From Acetobacteraceae bacterium (GTDB lineage Bacteria; Pseudomonadota; Alphaproteobacteria; Acetobacterales; Acetobacteraceae), in NCBI GenBank assembly GCA_003164305.1, contig PLSZ01000456.1:8806-17635 (forward strand): a stretch of 8,830 nucleotides of DNA, read 5' to 3'. A program made the translations under genes and the position numbers. Positions 1-6,426 of this stretch are shown piece by piece (positions within the stretch are counted from its first letter, which is position 1; each line of letters starts with the position of its first letter). A model generated the notes under the pieces. The model worked only from the letters and a program-made list of their open reading frames with translations. It searched no databases and was not told where the DNA came from.

Positions 1-476
1 TGGCGCTGACCGCCGGAGAGTTCGTGCGGACGGCGCGCGCCATAACCCTCCAGCCGCACCAGCGCGAGCAGTTCCTCGACCCGTTTCGCGACGTCCGCCC
101 GCGGCATGCCGCGCTGCCGCGGGCCGAAGCCGATATTCGCGGTGACCGACAGATGCGGAAATAAGGCGCCCGATTGAAAAACGGTGTTAACCGGGCGCCG
201 ATGCGGCGGAACATGCGCGATATCGACGCCATCCAGAGCGATCGAGCCATGATCCGGCCGGGCGAACCCCGCCACCGCACGTAACAACGTCGTCTTGCCG
301 GAGCCTGAGCCACCCAACAGGACGAACAATTCGCCGGGCCGAACCGTCAGATCGAGGCCGTCCAGAGCCGTCACTGCACCGAAACGAACCGTCAGGCCTT
401 CGATGCGCAGGAGTTCGTTCAGCGGCCGCCTCTCTCGCGTGAGGCCGAGGGAGATCGGACAACCCGGCCCGGCCAT
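1..476 (-). CDS. potG: Polyamine-type ABC transporter ATP-binding protein (PotA/PotG-like), N-terminal part, cut by window edge
   Basis: This is the ATPase that powers polyamine uptake through an inner-membrane ABC importer. The 158 visible residues contain Walker A GGSGSGKT (residues 55-62), a Q-loop in FQSGALFPH (100-108) and the signature LSGGQR (153-158). The Walker B and C-terminal TOBE regions lie beyond base 1. The Q-loop and the following NIGFG are typical of PotA/PotG-class importers. It lies downstream of potF on the same strand, matching the E. coli potFGHI order, so I favour potG, although family members are hard to tell apart. The start is uncertain. The only in-frame ATG (476) has no visible Shine-Dalgarno and adds about 18 proline/arginine-rich residues not expected in the family. 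A CTG at 422 (LNELLRIEGL) has a GAGAGAGG stretch about 6 nt upstream and would give a family-like N-terminus. Confidence 0.85.
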   Translation of the reverse strand, partial: MAGPGCPISLGLTRERRPLNELLRIEGLTVRFGAVTALDGLDLTVRPGELFVLLGGSGSGKTTLLRAVAGFARPDHGSIALDGVDIAHVPPHRRPVNTVFQSGALFPHLSVTANIGFGPRQRGMPRADVAKRVEELLALVRLEGYGARRPHELSGGQR

Positions 477-573
477 GCTTTGCCGGAGCTTCGGGTTTCG
501 TGAGTGACGCGGTTGGCGATGCGATTGTCGCATCCTGTGGCGAACGCTTCGGACGGCGCGTGGGTACTGGCAC

Positions 574-747
574 GCAAGCAAGAATTTACCACGGAGAACA
601 CCGAGGACCACAGAGAGCCACGGAGCAGAAAGATTGTTGGGCGCTTCGCGCGGGTGCCGAACCAAACACCGCGCGAAGCGCCATATTTTCTTCTTCTCCG
701 TGCATCTCAGTGGTCCTCCGTGTTCTCCGTGGTAAATTCTTGCTTGC
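574..747. repeat. 174-bp long palindrome carrying the 'accacggagaacac' dispersed repeat
   Basis: Two outer arms, 574-630 and 691-747, are reverse complements over 57 bp with 5 mismatches by hand count (602, 612, 617, 618, 626). The outermost 28 bp (574-601 against 720-747) pair perfectly. Inside lies a second, perfect 14-bp stem (640-653 against 669-682, GGCGCTTCGCGCGG) with a 15-nt loop. The arms repeat the units ACCACGGAGAACAC, GAGGACCAC and CCACGGAG, a motif I know as a dispersed non-coding repeat in many bacterial genomes. The element fills most of the 375-bp gap (477-851) between potF and the downstream ATPase. The short ORFs crossing it are translations of the repeat and not genes. As RNA it would form a very long hairpin that could uncouple or attenuate ATPase expression. 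The rest of the gap (477-573 and 748-851) shows no gene. Confidence 0.85.
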
Positions 748-851
748 TGGCGCGACCGAAACAACCCGGCCCTGACCGATGTCAGCGCGCGTGATGCGAC
801 ACCTCCCGAAACATCCCCACACGCCAACCAGGCATCGTCACATCGATCCCC

Positions 852-1913
852 TCAACTCCCCGCCTTGAACCGCGCCCAGAGCCGCGTGCGCGCCCGCTCC
901 GCCGCCTGGGGCACCGCGCCGATGGTGAAATATCGTGACATTTCGCCGTCCGAGGGAAACACCGACGGATCCGTAACCATCGGCCGGCTGGCCGGAACCG
1001 CGTTCGGATAATGCGTCACATTGGTGATCCCCGCCATCACCTCCGGTCGCAGCACGAAATCGATGAACGCCAGAGCGGCCTCCTTGTGCGGCGCGTCGGA
1101 CGGAATCGCCAGCATGTCGAAGCCGACCTCGACGCCTTCTTTCGGCGCGACATAACGCACGGTTACTCCTTGCATCGCCTCCGCCGCGCGCACCGCCGCC
1201 TGCGTCACGTCGCCGGAATAATCGAATGCAAGACAGGTTTGCCCGGTCGCCAGCGCCTCCAGCGCGCCGCCGCTTGCGAAAGCCCGGATATACGGACGGA
1301 TCGCCAGCAACGCCTGTTCGACGGCGGCCAGGTCGTCCGGTGTGTTGCTGTCCGGATCGCGCCCGAGGAACTTCAGCACCGACGGGATCACGTCGATGGC
1401 CGAATCCATCATGGTGATGCCGCACGCGGCGATGCGTTTCGCGTTCTCCGGCCGGAACAACAGATCCCAACTGTCCAGCGGCGCGTCCGGCGCCAGGGCC
1501 TCGATCTTGTCCGGGTTCACGCCCAGCCCCATCGTGCCCCAAAGATAAATCGCGCCGTGCCGATTGCCAGGATCCGACGCGGCCACGCGCCGCATCAACA
1601 CCGGGTCGAGGTTTTTCCAGTTCGGCACAAGGCTTCGGTCGATTTCCGCCAACGCCCCGGCATGGATCAGGCGGGAAAAGGTCGGCTCATTGCTCGGCAC
1701 CACGATGTCGTAGCCGGAATGACCGGCGAGCAGTTTGCCTTCCAGTGTCTCCAGGCTATCGAAGACGTCGTAACGAACCTTGATCCCGGTCTCGGCGGTG
1801 AATTTCTCCAGCGCGGCGGGATCGATATAATCGGTCCAATTATAAACGTTCAGCACCTTTTCCTGAGCCCACGCGGGCGCGGCCAACAGAAAAAAGACCA
1901 GCAGAAGCCTCAT
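852..1913 (-). CDS. potF: Periplasmic polyamine (putrescine)-binding protein, PotF-like
   Basis: Solute-binding protein of a polyamine ABC importer, 353 aa, close to the family length. Residues 1-16 are a signal peptide (hydrophobic LLLVFFLLAAP, likely cleavage after AWA), so the mature protein starts at QEKVLNVYNW. It aligns throughout with my memory of E. coli PotF: YNWTDYI, TGIKVRYDVFDS, LEGKLLAGHSGYD, VVPSN, NWKNLDP, DSWDLLFRPEN, LGRDPDSN, SGDV and VRYVAPKEG. Several pocket residues are kept (W and D of YNWTDY, the S of VPS, the D of SGDV, F-D in GFDML). The Trp of PotF's IGWAGDV is Tyr here (FDYSGDV), and the Glu of the DAPEEV segment falls at an Asp (DSAIDV), so the ligand may differ from putrescine. 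The start overlaps the SDR stop (ATGA, 1910-1913) and has no clear Shine-Dalgarno, which suggests translational coupling. The ATPase gene follows downstream on the same strand. Confidence 0.93.
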   Translation of the reverse strand: MRLLLVFFLLAAPAWAQEKVLNVYNWTDYIDPAALEKFTAETGIKVRYDVFDSLETLEGKLLAGHSGYDIVVPSNEPTFSRLIHAGALAEIDRSLVPNWKNLDPVLMRRVAASDPGNRHGAIYLWGTMGLGVNPDKIEALAPDAPLDSWDLLFRPENAKRIAACGITMMDSAIDVIPSVLKFLGRDPDSNTPDDLAAVEQALLAIRPYIRAFASGGALEALATGQTCLAFDYSGDVTQAAVRAAEAMQGVTVRYVAPKEGVEVGFDMLAIPSDAPHKEAALAFIDFVLRPEVMAGITNVTHYPNAVPASRPMVTDPSVFPSDGEMSRYFTIGAVPQAAERARTRLWARFKAGS

Positions 1914-2689
1914 CTGTTGGAACCAGGGGGAATAAACGCCGCCTGCGTGCCGCCATCGACCGGGATCGTCGTTCCGGTGACATACCGGGCCGCGTCGCTC
2001 AACAGAAACATCATCACATCGACGACATCGTCCGGTCGCGCGATGCGCCCGACCGGCGACACCCCCGACGGCCGGTAGCCTTTCGACGCCGCCGGGTCAG
2101 CCATCGCCGCCACCATCGGCGTGTCCACCGTCCCGGGCGCAAGAGCGTTGACCAGCACGCCCGAGGGCGCCCACTCGGCCGCCATCACCCGGCACAACTG
2201 GCTGACCGCCGCCTTCGACGCGGCGTAAGCGCCACTGACGATCTTCGGCCGTAACGCCGCGAGCGACGACAGCATCACGACGCGGGACGGATTATCCGCC
2301 GTCGCGCCCGCCCTCAGCAACGGCAACGCCTTCTGCGCGCAGAGGAACGTGCCGCGCGTGTTGACGGTCAGCACGAGGTCGAAATCCTCGATCGTCATGT
2401 CTTCCATCAGCGCGGTGCGCAGCACCCCGGCGCAGGTCACCAGCGCGTTCAGGCCGGGCGCCACGCTGGCGATACGCTCGAACGCCGCGGCGATCTGGGC
2501 TGCGTCGGCCACGTCGCAGGGTAACGGACGAAAACGATCCTGGAAGTGCGCGAAATCGTTCGCCACCGACAGCAGGCGGTCACGCGCGTTGTCCAGACCG
2601 TAGACGGTCCATCCGGCCTCGAGCAATCGGCGGCAGGCGGCCTGCCCAATGCCGGAAGCGGCACCGGTGACAGCGGCGGATTTCATCAT
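1910..2689 (-). CDS. Short-chain dehydrogenase/reductase (classical SDR), likely NAD(H)-dependent
   Basis: Cytoplasmic oxidoreductase of 259 aa, the normal classical SDR length. Rossmann motif TGAASGIG is at residues 8-15. D33, at the end of the second strand (YGLDN), favours NAD over NADP. CDVAD is at 58-62, TCAG at 85-88 (in place of the usual NAG triad), catalytic N110, S142 and Y155-x3-K159 (YAASK), then APGTVDTPM and a C-terminal PVDGG. All catalytic residues are present, so the enzyme should be active. The substrate cannot be read from the sequence. A good Shine-Dalgarno (GGGAGAA) precedes two consecutive ATG codons (2689 and 2686) by a suitable distance, and 2689 was kept. The stop overlaps the potF start by 4 bp, so the two are probably co-translated. 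This may mean the SDR acts on a polyamine-derived aldehyde or related compound, but that is inference. Confidence 0.93.
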   Translation of the reverse strand: MMKSAAVTGAASGIGQAACRRLLEAGWTVYGLDNARDRLLSVANDFAHFQDRFRPLPCDVADAAQIAAAFERIASVAPGLNALVTCAGVLRTALMEDMTIEDFDLVLTVNTRGTFLCAQKALPLLRAGATADNPSRVVMLSSLAALRPKIVSGAYAASKAAVSQLCRVMAAEWAPSGVLVNALAPGTVDTPMVAAMADPAASKGYRPSGVSPVGRIARPDDVVDVMMFLLSDAARYVTGTTIPVDGGTQAAFIPPGSNR

Positions 2690-2701
2690 GCGCTTCTCCC
2701 G

Positions 2702-2786
2702 TCAGGCGATCGGCGGTCGCCGATGCCTCATGCCGTTCTTACCGACAACCGTGATATGTCCGAGCATCTCGGCCTCCGGCACCGTC
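2702..2786 (-). other. Displaced C-terminal coding tail of the DUF5615 gene (out of frame)
   Basis: Reading the minus strand one base out of phase from about 2783 gives VPEAEMLGHITVVGKNG followed by MRHRRPPIA and a TGA at 2702-2704. This resembles the usual DUF5615 C-terminus. From ATG 3068 to this stop is 367 nt, one more than a multiple of three, so removing a single base (for example one G of GACGGTGCC, 2781-2786) restores a 121-codon gene, which is normal family length. The repaired gene would end only 12 bp before the SDR ATG, with the SDR Shine-Dalgarno in between. It could be a true inactivating mutation or a sequencing error. Confidence 0.75.
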
Positions 2787-3068
2787 GATAAGATTATGGC
2801 CCATATGGGCAGTCGTTTCCGAATCCGACCAGTCGTCGCCGCGAAACACGATCAGCCCAGGACCGCTCGCGCCCGAAATCGCGAGGAGGCGTGGAAAGTC
2901 GAGGTCCACGGTGACAATGAGCCTGTCCTCGTCCCTGGCGCGAGCCATTATGTCGATGCCAGACGCATGGTCGAACCCGATCGTCAGGCAGTGAACCGCG
3001 TCATGGCCCCATCCGTTCAGCCAACGCGCCAAACCGGGTGGCAAAGGCATATCCACCAAAAATCTCAC
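2739..3068 (-). CDS. DUF5615 PIN-like protein (toxin partner of DUF433), C-terminus frameshifted
   Basis: This small PIN-like protein belongs to the DUF5615/COG4634 family, the predicted RNase toxin partner of DUF433 antitoxins. Recognisable family features are MRFLVDMPLPPGLARWL at the N-terminus (acidic D6), GHDAVH (21-26), an acidic D39, VTVDLDF (52-58, D55 and D57) and GPGLIVFRG (69-77). As read it has 109 aa and ends with an atypical tail after NLID (GAGGRDARTYHGCR). In another frame the same DNA encodes a tail that fits the family better (VPEAEMLGHITVVGKN..., ending at 2702). One extra base near 2781-2786 therefore seems to have cut off the natural C-terminus. The acidic core is intact, so activity may or may not be lost. 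The start overlaps the DUF433 stop by 4 bp (ATGA, 3065-3068). Confidence 0.85.
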   Translation of the reverse strand: MRFLVDMPLPPGLARWLNGWGHDAVHCLTIGFDHASGIDIMARARDEDRLIVTVDLDFPRLLAISGASGPGLIVFRGDDWSDSETTAHMGHNLIDGAGGRDARTYHGCR

Positions 3069-3298
3069 CGGATGAGTTCGACCATTTCGTCATCCGCCAG
3101 CAGCGCGGCGTAACGTAAGGCCTCGTCGATATCCTCGGGCTCAAGATACCGATAGCTGGCCAAAATCTCCTCCCGCGGTTGACCCGACGCCAGCAGCCTC
3201 AGCAACCGGGCCACCGGAAAGCGCAATCCCCTGATGCAGGCCTTGCCGGTGCAAACCGCTGGATCGACGATGATACGCGGCGGCTTCGCGAAATGCAT
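3065..3298 (-). CDS. DUF433 family antitoxin-like DNA-binding protein
   Basis: Small protein of 77 aa in the DUF433/COG2442 family, the predicted antitoxin and likely autoregulator of DUF433-DUF5615 pairs. Visible hallmarks are PRIIVDPAVCTGKACIRGLRFPV (IxxDPxxxxGKPxIRGxRxPV-type), LLRLLASGQPREEILASY (helix-turn-helix-like) and YLEPEDIDEALRYAA. The window between the conserved start and 3709 stays open in this frame, but the upstream part is antisense to the SRAP gene and not family-like. Two starts are possible. ATG 3304 lies only 2 nt after GGGAG, while ATG 3298 (MHFAKPP) sits 8 nt after GGGAG, so I prefer 3298. It is co-transcribed with DUF5615 (4-bp overlap) and divergent from the SRAP gene. 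The antitoxin looks intact while the toxin is frameshifted. Confidence 0.85.
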   Translation of the reverse strand: MHFAKPPRIIVDPAVCTGKACIRGLRFPVARLLRLLASGQPREEILASYRYLEPEDIDEALRYAALLADDEMVELIR

Positions 3299-3385
3299 TT
3301 CCATCTCTCCCGTCCGAAGGGACACCAGGACGATCTCGCCACCATACCATTCCACCCGGCGAAAATCTCCCCTACCCTGCCCGCC
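3299..3385. promoter_or_regulatory. Divergent intergenic region between DUF433 and SRAP genes
   Basis: This is an 87-bp gap between two divergently transcribed genes, so promoters for both are expected here. I could not identify convincing -35/-10 boxes. The SRAP ATG has no Shine-Dalgarno (CCCTGCCCGCC precedes it), which would fit a leaderless or short-leader transcript. If the DUF433 protein is autoregulatory, as antitoxins of this kind often are, its operator would also lie here and could affect SRAP expression. No LexA-like palindrome was seen. Confidence 0.35.
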
Positions 3386-4045
3386 ATGTGCGGACGTTAC
3401 GCGGCCATCCTCCCGGCCGACCACATCGCGGCCCTGTTCCAGACCATCGGTCCCCTGCCCGATTGGGCCGGCACCTGGAACATGGCGCCCACCATGGACG
3501 CGCCGGTCATTCGCCTCCATCCGGAAACCGGCGAGCGCCATTTCGGCCTGCTGCGCTGGGGCCTGGTGCCCCACTGGGTCAAGGACCCGAAAACCACCCG
3601 CCAGCCGATCAACGCCCGCGGCGAGACCATCGCCAGCACGCCCATGTTCCGCGACGCGTTCCTGCGCCGCCGCTGCCTGGTGCCCGCCGACGCCTTCTAC
3701 GAGTGGCAAGCCACTCCGGAAGGCAAACTCCCATGGGCCATCGCCCGAGCCGACGCCGCCTGCCTCGTCTTCGCCGGCCTATGGGAGGGTTGGCGCGGCG
3801 CCGACGGTTCCGTCATCCGCAGCTTCACCATCGTAACCACCTCCGCCAACGCCGCCCTCCGCCCGCTGCACGAGCGCATGCCCGTCGTCCTCGAACCAGC
3901 CGACTGGCCGCTCTGGCTCGGCGAGGAAGGCGACAGTCCGGCCAGCCTGCCGAGGCCCTCGACCGCCGAATTCCGCACGTGGCGGGTCGGCATGGCGGTG
4001 AACAACGTCCGTCACGACGCCGCCTCCCTGCTGGATCCAATCTAA
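3386..4045 (+). CDS. yedK: SRAP-domain protein (abasic-site DNA-protein crosslinking, YedK/HMCES family)
   Basis: Family members sense abasic sites in single-stranded DNA and form a thiazolidine crosslink through the N-terminal Cys2, shielding the lesion. The 219-aa protein is normal length. Key residues are present: C2 exposed after Met removal (MCGRYA), N32 in WNMAPT, RWGLVPHW (57-64), N76-A-R-x-E (76-80), CLVPADAFYEW with E106, and H162 in LHERMP. These correspond to the catalytic Cys, Asn, Glu and His of E. coli YedK. ATG 3386 must be the start because only it places Cys at position 2; the open frame upstream is not family-like. No Shine-Dalgarno is evident. It is the intact SRAP copy of a duplicated SRAP-glycosyltransferase module: its last 81 codons recur at 6181-6426 with about 30 of 246 bases different. 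Confidence 0.95.
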   Translation: MCGRYAAILPADHIAALFQTIGPLPDWAGTWNMAPTMDAPVIRLHPETGERHFGLLRWGLVPHWVKDPKTTRQPINARGETIASTPMFRDAFLRRRCLVPADAFYEWQATPEGKLPWAIARADAACLVFAGLWEGWRGADGSVIRSFTIVTTSANAALRPLHERMPVVLEPADWPLWLGEEGDSPASLPRPSTAEFRTWRVGMAVNNVRHDAASLLDPI

Positions 4046-4683
4046 CGAAATTTGGTTGGTTTTGGTTAGAACACGCGCTACAGCACCATGACGTCTTGCA
4101 ACCATGGAGCGACGCTGTCGATCGGGGGGCCGACCGATGAGCACATGGCACATCGCCGTTCGTTCCGTCGGCAATTCTTTCATCCCCAGCCGTTGATCGC
4201 GACAGCCGCCCCTACCGGGGCAGCTAAAGTGGACGCTACGCCTACCCGCGTTCCGGCTATGCCTGGGCGATGACCTGTCAGGCGGGCGACTGGGTTGGCG
4301 GGTTGTTCGAGCTCGGCGGGATTGGCTCGAATAATCACCACATGTCGCTGGCGCTGAGCGGCCGCGCGGATGTCTCGGTGCCCAGAGGTGTGTCCGAGGC
4401 GTATCGGCGCGAGGTGAAGCGGCAGGAGCGGCGCGCGGCGCGCCACATCAACCAAGACATCGGCTATGTCGCCGGCACGGTTGAGCATTTGTTCCGTGGC
4501 CGGAAGAATGACCGCGGTTGTCGATCGCGTTGGGATATTTTCGTGAATAACGACTTCGATCGGCTGGAGGATCTGAAGGGCGGCAGCCGCGGGGTGCTGG
4601 AATTCGCCACCAATAAGCCGCGGCCGCGGCACGATTGCGATCTTTCCCCGCACAGCCGGAACGAAGACATCGAATCGCTGTAA
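3800..4683 (+). repeat. Duplicated SRAP-glycosyltransferase module, copy A
   Basis: Codons 139-219 of the SRAP gene (3800-4045), part of its 3' leader (TTGGTTAGAACA, 4062-4073) and the glycosyltransferase pseudogene (4072-4683) recur in the same order and strand at 6181-7440. The SRAP part is about 88% identical by hand count. The glycosyltransferase part is 612 nt in both copies. Similarity stops at the glycosyltransferase stop codon. In copy A the first gene is intact and the second is broken, the reverse of copy B. Confidence 0.9.
4072..4683 (+). pseudogene. Degenerate, N-terminally deleted glycosyltransferase (paralogue of the 6502-7440 gene)
   Basis: This stretch matches codons 110-312 of the intact gene at 6502-7440. 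The first 109 codons and the proximal leader (about 355 bp) are missing: the leader sequence TTGGTTAGAACA runs directly into CACGCGCTACAGCAC with a 2-nt overlap, a clean deletion. Two further lesions compensate in length. One extra G in a G6 run (4124-4129) brings a TGA into frame at 4138. One base is then missing between about 4200 and 4245, a diverged stretch where the YWNGNGG motif is lost. From 4270 to 4683 the 137 codons stay open and are roughly 70% identical to the intact protein, but DHHM has become NHHM. The catalytic DAD segment lies in the deleted part, so no active enzyme can be made. The open 3' part has no good Shine-Dalgarno. Confidence 0.9.
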
Positions 4684-4853
4684 GCGCTCCGCCGCCCGCG
4701 ACGGGACCATCCCGGGGGTTGGGAGGCTCGGTCGCGTGCCGCCTGAGTGGCGCGTACCCGGTGGCGGTGCCAAACGGCGATCGGTGATCGTCACGCTTGC
4801 CATCTCTTGTCGCCACGGGCACTGGTGCGGTCCGTCATGACCCCTGAGCGAAA

Positions 4854-6185
4854 GTGTTTCCAATGAGCTGGCACCTCTTCGCCCGCGCCGGCGAGCGACC
4901 GGTCGCGCGGGTAGCCGCCATGGACTGGCGCGCCGAACGTCTGCCCGGCGGCGCCCGGACGCTCGCGGCGTTGGCGTGCGTGTTTGCCCTGTTGCTGATG
5001 TCTCGCGATCCGCGTGTCGTGACGCGGGCGGAACTGTGGGGAGATGACGGCTGGTCCTGGTATCCCGACGCCTACAATCATGGCCTGGCGTCGTTGCTGC
5101 TGCCGGTCGGCGGATACCTGAACACGCTCCAGCGTCTGGGCGGGTTGGTCGGTCAATTGGTACCGCTGCGTTGGGCGCCGACATTGTTCGCCGCCCTTGC
5201 CCTGGCCGTTCAAATCCTGCCGCCGTTGTTTTTTGTGTCCGCCCGCATGGCCAATGCGGTCCCGTCCGCCGGTTATCGGCTGCTGATCGCTTTGGTCTAT
5301 CTGATGCTGCCGAATATGATCGAGGCGCACGCCAACCTGACCAACAGCATGTGGCACCTGGCCACGCTCGCGCTGCTGGTCGTGATGGCGGTCCCGGCGG
5401 CCGGGTTGGCCGGGCGCGGCTTTGACCTCGGCGTCCTGACAGTGTCGGGCCTCAGCGGGCCTTTCTGCGCGATGCTGTCGCCGATCGCCATGTTGCGATT
5501 CTGGCACGGAAGGTCACCGGACAGTGGCCGCAAACTCTCGATCGTTCTGGCGACAGTGCTGGTGCAGGCCGCGGTTTATCTGAACAGTCCGCCGGGAGCC
5601 CGTTCCGCCGCGCCGCTCGGTGCCGGGCCGCGCATGCTGGCCCGCATCGTCGCCACTCAGGTCTTGCTCGGGGCGGAGTTCGGCTATAACGCCATCGCCA
5701 GGCTACCTGGCGCCCCTTTCTGGCAAGACAACGCGCCGGCTCTGGCGATATGCGGCGGGGCGCTGGGGTTGACGGCGGTGGCGTTGCTGCGTGGCGGCTG
5801 GCCGTTGCGCGGGCTGTGTCTGTTCGCGAGTCTGCTGTTGTGCGCGGTCCTGCTCAAGCCAAGTATGTCAACCACCGAGCCGCAGTGGCGGCTGATGACC
5901 ATCCCGCCCATGGGCAATCGCTATTTCATGCTCCCGATGGTTGCCTGGATATGCGTTCTCTTCACTTTGGCCGCCGATCGCAGTCGGCTCCTGCGCGGCA
6001 TTGGCGTCACGTTGCTGCTGATCGTTCTGGGCTGGGGTATTCCGCAAGACTGGAAGTACATGGATTTTCCACGTACCGACTTCGTAGCTCGAGCGCGTGC
6101 GTTCGCGGAGGCGCCCCCGGGGACGACGATGTCGTTTCCGCAATTGCCCCCGGGCACCGCCCCGATGTGGCTTGTGAAGCGCTGA
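4854..6185 (+). CDS. Polytopic membrane protein, GT-C glycosyltransferase-like, unknown substrate
   Basis: Inner-membrane protein of 443 aa with about ten hydrophobic segments (approximately 36-50, 108-130, 143-153, 166-184, 192-215, 228-243, 296-312, 320-335, 357-374, 380-396). After the first segment comes a conserved-looking loop, WGDDGWSWYPDAYNHG (62-77), with paired acidic residues D64-D65. Later motifs are LPNMIEAHANLTNSMWHLA (152-170) and GLSGPF (199-204), and the end is soluble (PPGTTMSFPQLPPG...LVKR). An acidic pair in the first extracytoplasmic loop of a polytopic protein is the layout of GT-C enzymes that use polyprenyl-phosphate sugars, so glycan transfer is inferred, not shown. 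The start could be GTG 4854 (GAGCGAAA upstream), ATG 4863 or ATG 4920 (MDWRAERL). The stop overlaps the SRAP remnant. The 170 bp before it (4684-4853) hold no gene, only a small CGATC-GGT-GATCG hairpin (4778-4790). Confidence 0.8.
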   Translation: MFPMSWHLFARAGERPVARVAAMDWRAERLPGGARTLAALACVFALLLMSRDPRVVTRAELWGDDGWSWYPDAYNHGLASLLLPVGGYLNTLQRLGGLVGQLVPLRWAPTLFAALALAVQILPPLFFVSARMANAVPSAGYRLLIALVYLMLPNMIEAHANLTNSMWHLATLALLVVMAVPAAGLAGRGFDLGVLTVSGLSGPFCAMLSPIAMLRFWHGRSPDSGRKLSIVLATVLVQAAVYLNSPPGARSAAPLGAGPRMLARIVATQVLLGAEFGYNAIARLPGAPFWQDNAPALAICGGALGLTAVALLRGGWPLRGLCLFASLLLCAVLLKPSMSTTEPQWRLMTIPPMGNRYFMLPMVAWICVLFTLAADRSRLLRGIGVTLLLIVLGWGIPQDWKYMDFPRTDFVARARAFAEAPPGTTMSFPQLPPGTAPMWLVKR

Positions 6186-6426
6186 CGGCTCCGTCATCCG
6201 CGGCTTCACCATCGTCACCACATCCGCCAACGCCGCGCTCCGCCCGCTGCGCGAGCGCATGCACGTCGTCCTCGAACCAGCCGACCGGGCGTTCTGGCTC
6301 GTCGAGCAAAGCGACAATCCGGCAAGCCTCCTACGGCCCTCGACCGCCGAACTCCGCGCCTGGCGGGTTGGCACGGCGGTGAACAACGTTCGTCACGACG
6401 CCGCCTCCTTGTTGGATTCCATCTAA
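6181..6426 (+). pseudogene. SRAP gene remnant: last 81 codons (copy B)
   Basis: Codons from ADGSVIRGFTIV to DAASLLDSI match residues 139-219 of the SRAP protein at 3386-4045 without any insertion or deletion, and end at the same TAA. The first 138 codons are absent, including Cys2, Asn76 and Glu106. The remaining active-site residue is also lost: LHERMP has become LRERMH (His162 to Arg). Replacements such as W-P-L to R-A-F in the PADW segment suggest relaxed constraint, although no stop has appeared. There is no start codon or Shine-Dalgarno at the 5' end. It starts inside the last codons of the membrane-protein gene, and its TAA lies 75 bp before the glycosyltransferase. Confidence 0.92.

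Noticed and set aside
574..747. CRISPR-like or insertion-sequence interpretation of the repeat
   Set aside because: There are only two inverted arms, no regularly spaced direct repeats, no transposase and no obvious target-site duplication.
500..822. Several open frames on both strands across 500-822
   Set aside because: They are translations of the palindromic repeat (TTENTEDHREP-like peptides) and have no family features.
1011..2078. 355-codon open frame on the plus strand
   Set aside because: It is the antisense shadow of the clearly identified potF and SDR genes, and its product is Arg/His-rich with no domain.
3179..3385. Upstream extension of the SRAP frame to 3179
   Set aside because: SRAP enzymes need Cys at position 2, which only ATG 3386 provides; the upstream part overlaps DUF433 on the other strand.
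3305..3709. N-terminal extension of the DUF433 frame up to 3709
   Set aside because: This part is antisense to the SRAP gene, is Gly/Arg/His-rich and is not part of the DUF433 family; a good ribosome binding site precedes 3298.
4124..4129. G6 tract as a phase-variation switch for the copy A glycosyltransferase
   Set aside because: The catalytic N-terminal half is deleted, so slippage could not restore an enzyme.
4180..5184. 334-codon minus-strand open frame across the pseudogene and membrane gene
   Set aside because: Low-complexity Arg/Pro/Thr-rich product, antisense to sequence with clear plus-strand homology.
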